This document shows positions 7,279 through 13,848 of a DNA stretch of 13,848 nucleotides, piece by piece; within the stretch, counting starts at the first letter, position 1, and each line of letters starts with the position of its first letter. Under the pieces are notes generated by a model. The model had not been told where the DNA came from, ran no database searches, and worked only from the letters and a program-made list of their open reading frames with translations. Made by a program: the position numbers and the translations under genes. Source of the stretch: an uncultured Verrucomicrobiota bacterium (lineage in GTDB: Bacteria; Verrucomicrobiota; Kiritimatiellia; RFP12; UBA1067); contig CAMZDY010000023.1 in NCBI GenBank assembly GCA_947305585.1, positions 1 through 13,848 on the forward strand, read 5' to 3'.

Positions 7279-8857
7279 AGTTTCTCCTTTGGTGGATATC
7301 TTCGGTATGTTTCTTATATTTTATCATAATTACCGCCATTATGAGAAGCAAAAAAACAATAAAAATCGGAGCGTCGCCCAGCCGGACGTACCAGGTTCGC
7401 CACCCGTCGACCCCGTTTTCGGCCAATACAATCCGGTCAAACATCGTTCCCGGCCGGTCCACGAGCGCCCTGCCCCGGCCGTTCTCCAGCCAGGACGCCT
7501 TGCCGTCGGGGGAGATCGTTCCCGACACTCCAGAGTTGCCCACGCGCACAACGGCAAGTCCCGTCTCTATCGCCCGCGCAACCGACTGCCAGGCGTGCTG
7601 GACGGTCTCCTGCGAACGAGAGAACCAGCTGTCGTTGGTGATGAAGACGAGCGCCTTGGCCCCCAGCTTGGCGAGCTCGCGCATCTGGGCCGAATCGGTG
7701 TCCTCGTAGCAGATGGCCACGCCGAAATCGCCCAGCAGTTTCAAGTCGCCCGGGGTGCAGCTCCCCACCGGCGCCAATCGCTGCAGCCAAGGGATCAGCT
7801 TGTCGCCGGGAATGAACTCGCCGAACGGCACCAGATGCACCTTGTCGTAGATCTCCCGTCCCTCTTCCCGGTAGAGCGCCGCCGAATTGTAGGCTTTCGG
7901 CAGTTTGGTGCCGTTCCGCTCTACACGGTTGCCGCCCGCGATCACCGTTTCCGCGCCGGTCCGTTCGCGGATCCAGGCGGCGAAAACTTCGGCGTTCATC
8001 CGGTCCACCTGACCGAACTCCACCATCGCGCTTTCCGGCAGCACCACCAGATCCGGCGCGAAATACGACACGTTCGCCAGGAGATTGGAATAGACGGAAT
8101 AGGGATCGACCGGCTCCTGCTCCGCGAACACGCAAGGGAAATTCCGCTGCACCAACGCCACCTTGAGCGGATCGCCCTCCGGTAGCCGGATCGACTTTTC
8201 CGCCAACACGAAAGTGCCGTAGATGAGGGCGAGCGGGATTACCGTCTCCAGCGCCGTACCGCCTTTGCGGAACACCCGCTCCACGATCCCCGCGATGCTG
8301 CCGTTGACAAGGATGATCATCATGCTGAGGAGATACACCCCGCCCAGCACGGCAGGTTCGCCGAAGCCCGCGTTCACCGCCACCACGCCCAATTGGTTCC
8401 ACGCGAAGCCTCCGCCGAAACGCGACCGCACGATTTCGAGTCCCGCCCACAGCACCGGCTCGGCCACCAGAATCGTCCCCAGCCGCCACCAGTAGGAGCG
8501 CTCTTTGGTCCAACGCCAGATCTTGACCGACAAATACCCGTAAGCGGCGAAATAGAGCGAACAGTAGCCGGACAGCGCCACCAGTCCCAACGCCACCAAC
8601 GGCCAAGGCCCCCCGTTCTTGACGATGGCCGGCATCCAGCTCAAAGTGGCGAGATAGAACGCGAACCCGTTGGCCCACCAGATGAGCGTCACCTTGCGGT
8701 CGCCGTATTTGCCGGGATTGCGGCTGAGCCACATCAGCGGCGCAAGCGCGAAGAGCACGTCCGTCTTTTCCGCGAGCGGAGGGAAGCTCCCCCACAACAG
8801 CAGCGCCGGAACGAGCCAGAAAAGTTTGCCGTACCGCGAAAGGAACCGCTCGATCAT
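7262..8857 (-). CDS. lnt: Apolipoprotein N-acyltransferase
   Basis: Inner-membrane enzyme that adds the third acyl chain to the N-terminal cysteine of lipoproteins, using phospholipid as donor. 531 residues, close to the E. coli length. The N-terminal half has several hydrophobic segments (about 11-45, 58-75, 84-112, 126-143, 167-190 and 203-220). The nitrilase-like domain follows (about 230-490) with the catalytic triad Glu275 (VVLPESA), Lys339 (YDKVHLVPFGEF) and Cys383 (VAICYED). A final membrane segment lies near residues 500-515. The ATG at 8857 gives an ATGA overlap with the upstream gene and has AGGAGGG six bases before it; the open frame upstream is a shadow. A complete Lnt implies triacylated lipoproteins and a Gram-negative envelope. 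Confidence 0.96.
7284..7290 (-). promoter_or_regulatory. Ribosome binding site of ychJ
   Basis: AAAGGAG five bases before the ATG at 7278. It sits in the last codons of lnt (Gln-Arg-Arg) and is one of the best Shine-Dalgarno sequences in the window. Confidence 0.75.
7323..7351 (-). promoter_or_regulatory. Candidate internal sigma70-type promoter upstream of ychJ
   Basis: Read on the minus strand: TTGCTT (7346-7351), a 17-base spacer, then TATGAT (7323-7328). The -10 element matches consensus at 5 of 6 bases, and the -35 element keeps only the TTG. Transcription would start near 7316, giving a leader of about 40 bases before the ychJ ATG. The site lies in an AT-rich island (about 7300-7375) encoding the last membrane segment of Lnt. 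That segment uses ATA, ATT, TTT, AAA and TAT codons seldom used elsewhere in the window. The hydrophobic segment alone could explain some of the AT richness, so this remains a candidate. Confidence 0.4.
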
Positions 8858-9432
8858 GCCGCGCCCTCCTCGTCCGGATCCCAGGAGAAATCGTAGCGCG
8901 TGCCGCCCTCCCAGGTGCGGGGCGTGGGCTTGGTGGTCACCCAAAGTCCGTCGCGCCGGAACACCTTGAGCTCCGTCTGCGCTTCCGGCTCCGTGAGCGA
9001 AATGAACAGCGGCGTGGACTGCTGCGCCAGCGTCTCCACCTCGTAGCCGCTCTCCCGCAGAAACGCCATATTCTCCGGCGTATTCTCCGGACTCGCCACA
9101 AAGCGCTTCACGCCCATTCCGGACAGCAGTTTGAGCGCCCACGAGTTGAAGGCGTAGAGCGTCCAATCCGCAGTTATGTCCTCCACGCCCAGACTCTTCA
9201 GCATCCGGAGTCCCGCGAGATCCGCCGCCTCGAACTTGACGAAACCCTGTCGCATCAACCGCTTGACGAGCACGCGGAGCTTGTTGAAATCGTCTTCCTT
9301 GGTGTAGACCGGCAGGGCTATGCGCGCACCTTCGGGCGGATCGACCTTCGTCCAGGCGTTCACGGCGTAGATCACCTCGTCCCAATCGCCTTGGGGCAGC
9401 GTCTGTCCGATCCTCAGTTTGGCCGTCTTCAT
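8854..9432 (-). CDS. Small U32-related companion protein (half-barrel type)
   Basis: 192 residues. The middle, LADLGLRML-like (LAGLRMLKSLGVEDITADW) followed by LYAFNSWALKLLSGMG and VKRFVASPENTPENM, follows the alternating strand/helix pattern of U32 barrels, where a 'N-S-x-A...L...G..R...S.E' repeat is typical. It resembles the C-terminal part of long U32 proteins, encoded here as a separate gene. It has no cysteine, so it cannot supply iron-sulfur ligands. The start forms an ATGA overlap with the larger U32 gene and has GGGGAGG five bases upstream, which argues for a real separate gene rather than a sequencing frameshift. It ends in an ATGA overlap with lnt. The likely role is a partner subunit or accessory domain of the U32 protein; this is inference. 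Confidence 0.75.
   Translation of the reverse strand: MKTAKLRIGQTLPQGDWDEVIYAVNAWTKVDPPEGARIALPVYTKEDDFNKLRVLVKRLMRQGFVKFEAADLAGLRMLKSLGVEDITADWTLYAFNSWALKLLSGMGVKRFVASPENTPENMAFLRESGYEVETLAQQSTPLFISLTEPEAQTELKVFRRDGLWVTTKPTPRTWEGGTRYDFSWDPDEEGAA
8864..8870 (-). promoter_or_regulatory. Ribosome binding site of lnt
   Basis: AGGAGGG six bases before the ATG at 8857. It decides the lnt start, since the frame stays open for about 176 more codons upstream. Confidence 0.75.
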
Positions 9433-10886
9433 GCCAGCCTCCCCACGAGTTCGCGCCTAAGGTCGTTGAGCAGACTCGCCGGCACGAACCGCTTTTCCGG
9501 ATCGTGGACGGTCAGCTTCTCCAGCCGGTAATCGGTGTCGCCCAGTTTGCCGAACGCCTTCTTCACCGCCTCGAACGTCTTGTCCGGATTCTTGGCCGCG
9601 TCCAGTTCCACCGCCTCCCGGAACTCCACCTTGCCGCACTTGACCCCCACGCCGTCTTTGGCGAGATCCACCTCCACCTCGATGGGGATGATCCCGGGAT
9701 AGTCGCTCTTGCGGAAACTAGGCACGGGGAACATGTTCTTCACCCGGTTCGACATGGAGCAGTACACCGTCTCGCCCGTTTCCGGCTCCAGACCGTCCGG
9801 CAACAGCACTTCCACGTCTTCGCCCGCGCCCACCTCGAACACGTTGACGCGCGAAATCGCCTTGCGCATTTCCGAAATCCCCATCCCCGCCGGCTTGCCG
9901 GGACGCGCGAACTGCAGTCCGTCATGCGTCTCCAGCGCCCTTGAAGTGTGGAAGCGGAGCCACCTGCGGCCTTCGCGGTCTTTGGTGACGCGCTTGACCG
10001 TACCGATGGGGGTGCCGAGATGGCCGAGACTGTCCGGATCGATGACGCGCTCTTCCGGTTGGCCGTTGAAATAAAGCTTCGTGGTCCGGCGCGAAAACAC
10101 CGTCTCGATGTCGGCCGCCTTGAGCTGGCCGCGATAGTAGGCGACCACGCTCGCCACATAGAGGGGACTCTTCATCCGCCCCTCGATTTTCAGGCTCGCG
10201 ATGCCGAGCTCCTCCAGTTTCCGCACATCCTCCCCGAGCCGCAGATCCTTCATGCTGAACGCGAGCGTCTTGCCGCCTTCCGGCTTCTCGTACCCCAGCC
10301 GGCAGCAGTAAGCGCACTTGCCGCGATTGCCGCTGCGGCCCTTCTCCATCGCCGAAAAGAGGCACAGTCCGCTCAACGAATAGCACAAGGCCCCGTGAAT
10401 GAACACCTCCAGCTCCACGCCCGCGCGCTTCTGGATCGATTCGATCTCCTTGAACGAAAGCTCCCGCGCCAGCACCACCCGCTTGAATCCGAGCTCCTTG
10501 AGCGCCAGCACGCCCTCCAGATTGTGGGCGACGAGCTGGGTGCTGGCGTGCATCACGAGCTTCGGGAATTTCTCCCGGCACATCGCGGCTAACCCCAGGT
10601 CCTGGATTATGATGCCGTCGGGACCCAGCCGGTCGAGCTCCTTCAAACACCGCCCCGCCTCTTCCATCTGGCTTTCGTCGAGGAGCGTGTTCATGGTAAC
10701 GTAGACCTTCTTGCCCTTCGCGCGGGCCACCCGCAAAAGGTCGGCCAGCACCGGGAAAGAGAAGTTCGGAGCGAACGCCCGCGCCGAAAAACTGTCCAGC
10801 CCCAGATAGACCGCGTCCGCCCCGGCCGCGAACGCGGTCAAGGCGGTGTCGAAGTCTCCAGCGGGGGCCAGCAGTTCAGATGCCAT
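9429..10886 (-). CDS. U32-family protein (peptidase U32; RlhA/TrhP-like RNA hydroxylation family)
   Basis: 485 residues. The N-terminal barrel starts ELLAPAGDFDTALTAFAAGADAVYLG-like (residues 4-29), has HASTQLVAHN at 113-122, and carries the U32 signature EVFIHGALCYSLSGLCLFS at 160-178. Further cysteines are at 191 and 194-195 in GNRGKCAYCCR. Cys168, Cys175, Cys191 and Cys195 match the iron-sulfur ligand pattern of the family. After residue 250 comes a domain like that of RlhA (GHLGTPIGTV). Characterised relatives hydroxylate 23S rRNA (RlhA), tRNA (TrhP) or ubiquinone precursors (UbiU/UbiV) rather than cleaving peptides; which substrate applies here is unknown. The start overlaps the end of lysA by 11 bases and lacks a clear Shine-Dalgarno sequence, suggesting coupled translation. 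Confidence 0.9.
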   Translation of the reverse strand: MASELLAPAGDFDTALTAFAAGADAVYLGLDSFSARAFAPNFSFPVLADLLRVARAKGKKVYVTMNTLLDESQMEEAGRCLKELDRLGPDGIIIQDLGLAAMCREKFPKLVMHASTQLVAHNLEGVLALKELGFKRVVLARELSFKEIESIQKRAGVELEVFIHGALCYSLSGLCLFSAMEKGRSGNRGKCAYCCRLGYEKPEGGKTLAFSMKDLRLGEDVRKLEELGIASLKIEGRMKSPLYVASVVAYYRGQLKAADIETVFSRRTTKLYFNGQPEERVIDPDSLGHLGTPIGTVKRVTKDREGRRWLRFHTSRALETHDGLQFARPGKPAGMGISEMRKAISRVNVFEVGAGEDVEVLLPDGLEPETGETVYCSMSNRVKNMFPVPSFRKSDYPGIIPIEVEVDLAKDGVGVKCGKVEFREAVELDAAKNPDKTFEAVKKAFGKLGDTDYRLEKLTVHDPEKRFVPASLLNDLRRELVGRLA

Positions 10887-12153
10887 CGAAATTCAGCGTA
10901 GCGAAATAGTCGTCCAAAGTTTCCGCGCGACGGATCTCGCGCACCTTGCCGTCCGGCTCCAGCAGGAGTTCCGCGCTCCGGAGCTTGCCGTTGTACTGGA
11001 AGCCCATCGCGAACCCGTGCGCACCCGCATCGCAGATCACCACCAGATCGCCCGGCTCCATCACCGGCAGGACGCGCTGGATGGCGAACTTGTCGTTGTT
11101 CTCGCACAAGGACCCGGTGACGTCGTAGACGCTCGTTTCGCCCGCAGCCTCCTTGCCGGGCACCACGATCTCATGGTAGGCGCCGTACAGGGCAGGACGC
11201 ATCAGATTGCTCATGCAGGCGTCGAGGCCCGCATACAGGCGGTACGTATGCTTGATGTGACGCACCCGCGCAACGAGATAGCCGTAAGGCCCCGTGATGC
11301 ACCGGCCGCACTCCATGCAGAGCCGCAGCTTCATGAGCCCCTTGCCGGTTATCAGCTCTTTGTACGCCTGCTCGATCCCCTCGCCCACGTATTCGAGATC
11401 CATCGCCTTCTGGTCGGGCTTGTAGGGAATGCCGACACCGCCCCCGATGTTGACGAGTTCGATCTCCACGCCGCACGTTTCCTTGATCTCGCCCACGAGC
11501 GTGAACAAGAGCTTCGCCGTATCGATGATATACTCCGGATCCAGTTCGTTGCTGGCCACCATCGTGTGGAGACCGAACCGCTTCACTCCGGCCGCCTTCA
11601 TCTCCCGGTAGCACGCGAGGAGCTGCTCCCGCGTGAAGCCGTATTTGGCCTCTTCGGGCTTGCCGATGATGGCGTTGCCGCCCTTCAGGGGACCGGGATT
11701 GTAACGGCAGCACATGATGCGTCCGGCCCAACGCTCCTCGCCGCCCGGCACGCCCGCTCCGTCCAGCACCTTGTTGAGGAAACTCCAGTGGGTGATGTCG
11801 TCCAGATTGATGATGGCCTTGAGTTCGTACGCCTTCAGGAACTCCTCCGCCGGAGTGTCGTTGGACGTGAACATGATGTCCTCGCCCACGTTCCCCACCT
11901 TCTCGGAAAGGACCAGCTCCGCCATCGACGAGCAGTCGCCGCCGAACTCGTATTCCTTCAGGATCTTCATGAGGTGCGGATTGGGGCACGCCTTGACCGC
12001 GAAGTATTCCTTGAAGCCCTTGTTCCAGGCGAACGCTTTTTTAAGCCGCTTGGCGTTGTCGCGGATGGCCTTTTCGTCGTAGATGTGGAAAGGCGTGGGC
12101 CAGGTCTTGGCGATCTCTTCCAGTTTTTCCTTGTCGAACGGCAGCTTACGCAT
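10876..12153 (-). CDS. lysA: Diaminopimelate decarboxylase, variant subfamily
   Basis: PLP enzyme making L-lysine from meso-diaminopimelate; fold-type III (alanine racemase-like barrel plus beta domain), 425 residues. PLP Lys54 lies in EYFAVKACPNP, the phosphate-binding glycine loop NIGGGVGIPY at 235-244, and the C-terminal active-site Cys350 in TGSLCENNDKF. DACMSNLMRPALYGAYH at 311-327 matches the family. Two usual motifs differ: the GLHCHIGSQ of common LysA is GLHTMVASN (194-202), and the EPGR loop is ECGRCITGPYG (281-291). These changes match a known alternative LysA group seen in various anaerobes, from memory. The start has GGAGG nine bases upstream and overlaps ileS by eight bases. Other decarboxylases of the family (carboxynorspermidine, ornithine) fit less well. 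Confidence 0.9.
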   Translation of the reverse strand: MRKLPFDKEKLEEIAKTWPTPFHIYDEKAIRDNAKRLKKAFAWNKGFKEYFAVKACPNPHLMKILKEYEFGGDCSSMAELVLSEKVGNVGEDIMFTSNDTPAEEFLKAYELKAIINLDDITHWSFLNKVLDGAGVPGGEERWAGRIMCCRYNPGPLKGGNAIIGKPEEAKYGFTREQLLACYREMKAAGVKRFGLHTMVASNELDPEYIIDTAKLLFTLVGEIKETCGVEIELVNIGGGVGIPYKPDQKAMDLEYVGEGIEQAYKELITGKGLMKLRLCMECGRCITGPYGYLVARVRHIKHTYRLYAGLDACMSNLMRPALYGAYHEIVVPGKEAAGETSVYDVTGSLCENNDKFAIQRVLPVMEPGDLVVICDAGAHGFAMGFQYNGKLRSAELLLEPDGKVREIRRAETLDDYFATLNFDGI

Positions 12154-13848
12154 TGGCTGTAACCTCCAGTTTCACCTTGTGTCCGTTGAGCACGGTTTCG
12201 CTCTCCGCGCCTTCGTCGATCGAAATCGCAACCTCCGTGGCCAACGTCTCGTTCTTCACGTAATCGAGATGCGCCGCCAAAGCGTCGGCCATTTCGCGGT
12301 CGCACGCCACCTTGACGGTAATGCGCTGCGTGACCTCGAAGTCCGCCTCCTTGCGCATCGACTGCACGTGGCTCACGAACTCGCGCGCATTGCCCTCGGC
12401 CACCAGTTCCGGCGTGAGCTTGGTATCCAAAGCCACCACGATGGCGCCTTCGTTCGCCACCACGAGACCCGCCTTGGGGCTGCGCGTCACGAGCACGTCC
12501 TCCGCCTCCAGCCTGACGCCCTCCACCTCCTCCGGCATCGACTTCGCACCGGCGATCGCCGCCGCCACCGCCTTCATCCTGGCGCCGCACTTGCGGCCCA
12601 GCGTCTTGAAGTTGGCCTTGTAGCTGACGTTGCAAAGTTCGGTTTCGTCCTGAATCGTCTCCACCTGCTTGACGTTTAGTTCGTCCATGATTAGCTCGGC
12701 GAGACCCGCCACGTCGCCCCCCGCCAGCTTGAGCGAAGAAAGCGGCTGGCGCACCTTGAGGTCGTTGTCGGCCCGGAGCCTCCGCCCGAGCTCCACCACC
12801 GTCTGCACTTCCGCCATCGCCTTTTCGAGCGGAAGGTCGCGCGCGGCGTCGTTGGCGGACGGGAAATCGCACAGATGCACGCTCTCCGGATCGCTCTCGC
12901 CGCGCAGATTGCGGTAGATCTCCTCCGCGATGAACGGCGTGAACGGCGCGGCCACCTTCGACAGCTGCACCAGCACGTAGCGGAGCGTCCGGTAGGCGCT
13001 CAGCTTGTCGCCGTCGTTCGTGGACTTCCAGAAGCGCCGGCGGCTCCGGCGGATGTACCAGTTGGTGAGGTCTTCGATGAACTTCACGAACGGACGCACC
13101 GACTTCTGCAGATCGTAGGCGTCCATCGCCTTCGTGACGTCGGCGATCAAGGTTTCCATCGAGGATACGATCCAGCGGTCGAGCACGTTCTCCGAGTCGG
13201 GGAAGCGCACTTCCCGGTCGTGGAAGCCGTCCACGTTCGCGTAGGTGACGAAGAACGAATACGCGTTCCACCAGGGGATCAAAAGATCGCGCATCAGCTG
13301 CTTCACGCCGTTCTCCGAGAACTTCAGGTTCTCCGCCTTCACGACGGGCGAATAGATCATGTAGAGACGGATCGCATCGGCCCCGTAGGTGTCGAGCATG
13401 AGCGTGGGATCGGGATAGTTCTTGAGGCGCTTGCTCATCTTCTTGCCGTCTTCGGCGAGGACGAGTCCGTTCACGATCACGTTCTTGTAGGGGCTCCGGT
13501 CGAAGAGACACGTGCCCAGCACCAGGAGCGTGTAGAACCACCCGCGAGTCTGGTCGAGCCCTTCGGCGATGAAGTCGGCCGGGAAGAAGTCGGAAACGTC
13601 CGCCTTGCCGCCCATGTAGTGCTGCTGGGCGTACGGCATGGAGCCGCTTTCGAACCAGCAGTCCAGCACCTCGGGGGTGCGGTGATACGTCTTGCCGTCC
13701 TTGCGGATCACCACCTTGTCCACGAAATGTTTGTGGAGGTCGGTCACCTTTTCGCCCGAAAGCTCCTCCAGCTCCTTGACGCTCCCCACGCAGATCATGT
13801 CGTCCGGGTCGTCGTCGTTCACCCACACCGGAATGCAGCTCCCCCAGA
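12146..13848 (-). CDS. ileS: Isoleucyl-tRNA synthetase, type 2 (eukaryote-like), 3' part only
   Basis: Charges tRNA-Ile with isoleucine. Only the last 566 complete codons are present; the frame is open to the right edge, and the HIGH motif and editing domain lie beyond it. The visible part starts in the segment after the editing domain (WGSCIPVWVNDD), then LDCWFESGSMPYAQ (13625-13666), the KMSKR loop (13427-13441, followed by LKNYPDP), the anticodon-binding helical domain with NWYIRRSRRRFWKS, and a C-terminal region with NFKTLGRKCG and repeated beta-type segments. LDCWFESGSMPYAQ, KMSKRLKNYPDP and the absence of a C-terminal CxxC zinc module are marks of the eukaryote-like IleRS2 class. The end overlaps the lysA start by eight bases. 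Confidence 0.95.
   Translation of the reverse strand, partial: WGSCIPVWVNDDDPDDMICVGSVKELEELSGEKVTDLHKHFVDKVVIRKDGKTYHRTPEVLDCWFESGSMPYAQQHYMGGKADVSDFFPADFIAEGLDQTRGWFYTLLVLGTCLFDRSPYKNVIVNGLVLAEDGKKMSKRLKNYPDPTLMLDTYGADAIRLYMIYSPVVKAENLKFSENGVKQLMRDLLIPWWNAYSFFVTYANVDGFHDREVRFPDSENVLDRWIVSSMETLIADVTKAMDAYDLQKSVRPFVKFIEDLTNWYIRRSRRRFWKSTNDGDKLSAYRTLRYVLVQLSKVAAPFTPFIAEEIYRNLRGESDPESVHLCDFPSANDAARDLPLEKAMAEVQTVVELGRRLRADNDLKVRQPLSSLKLAGGDVAGLAELIMDELNVKQVETIQDETELCNVSYKANFKTLGRKCGARMKAVAAAIAGAKSMPEEVEGVRLEAEDVLVTRSPKAGLVVANEGAIVVALDTKLTPELVAEGNAREFVSHVQSMRKEADFEVTQRITVKVACDREMADALAAHLDYVKNETLATEVAISIDEGAESETVLNGHKVKLEVTANA

Noticed and set aside
9429..9432. Sequencing frameshift splitting one U32 gene
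   Set aside because: The junction is a clean ATGA with a GGGGAGG five bases upstream, like other junctions in this window, so separate genes are more likely, though not proven.
10846..12162. 438-codon open frame on the plus strand opposite lysA
   Set aside because: Composition is His/Arg/Val/Leu-rich with no recognisable motif, and it is the mirror of a clear lysA. Long antisense frames are expected in GC-rich coding DNA.

Overview
The window is a single, uninterrupted run of genes on the minus strand of a GC-rich (about 60% by eye) Gram-negative bacterium. The Gram-negative call rests on a complete apolipoprotein N-acyltransferase and a diaminopimelate-type lysine pathway gene. The gene mix points to the PVC superphylum (Kiritimatiellota, Lentisphaerota or Verrucomicrobiota) rather than Proteobacteria: a eukaryote-like (type 2) isoleucyl-tRNA synthetase, a variant diaminopimelate decarboxylase, a U32 protein split in two, and a MalG-type permease with a very large extracytoplasmic insertion. 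This placement is inference, at moderate to low confidence.

In transcription order (right to left) the genes are: the 3' part of ileS (runs off the right edge), lysA (variant type), a U32-family protein of the RlhA/TrhP kind, a small companion resembling the C-terminal half-barrel of long U32 proteins, lnt, ychJ, an unrecognised 179-residue protein, parA/soj, rnc, tkt, purB, and a MalG-like sugar ABC permease ending 15 bases from the left edge. Every one of the eleven junctions is a stop/start overlap of 1 to 22 bases, so there is no intergenic DNA inside the window and translation is probably coupled throughout.

The products are mostly housekeeping: translation (ileS), RNA processing or modification (rnc, probably the U32 pair), lysine and peptidoglycan precursor supply (lysA), lipoprotein maturation (lnt), chromosome segregation or positioning (parA), the pentose phosphate pathway (tkt), purine synthesis (purB) and sugar uptake (permease). 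No shared pathway unites them; the arrangement looks like a long growth-related operon. One AT-rich patch with a plausible sigma70-type promoter lies inside the 3' end of lnt and could start a sub-operon at ychJ.

I saw no RNA genes, CRISPR arrays, insertion sequences, phage genes, recombinases or long repeats. The long plus-strand open frames are antisense shadows of GC-rich genes. The most unusual items are the permease with a roughly 190-residue insertion carrying a GH42-like helical motif, the split U32 pair, the uncharacterised protein coupled to parA, and the internal promoter candidate.
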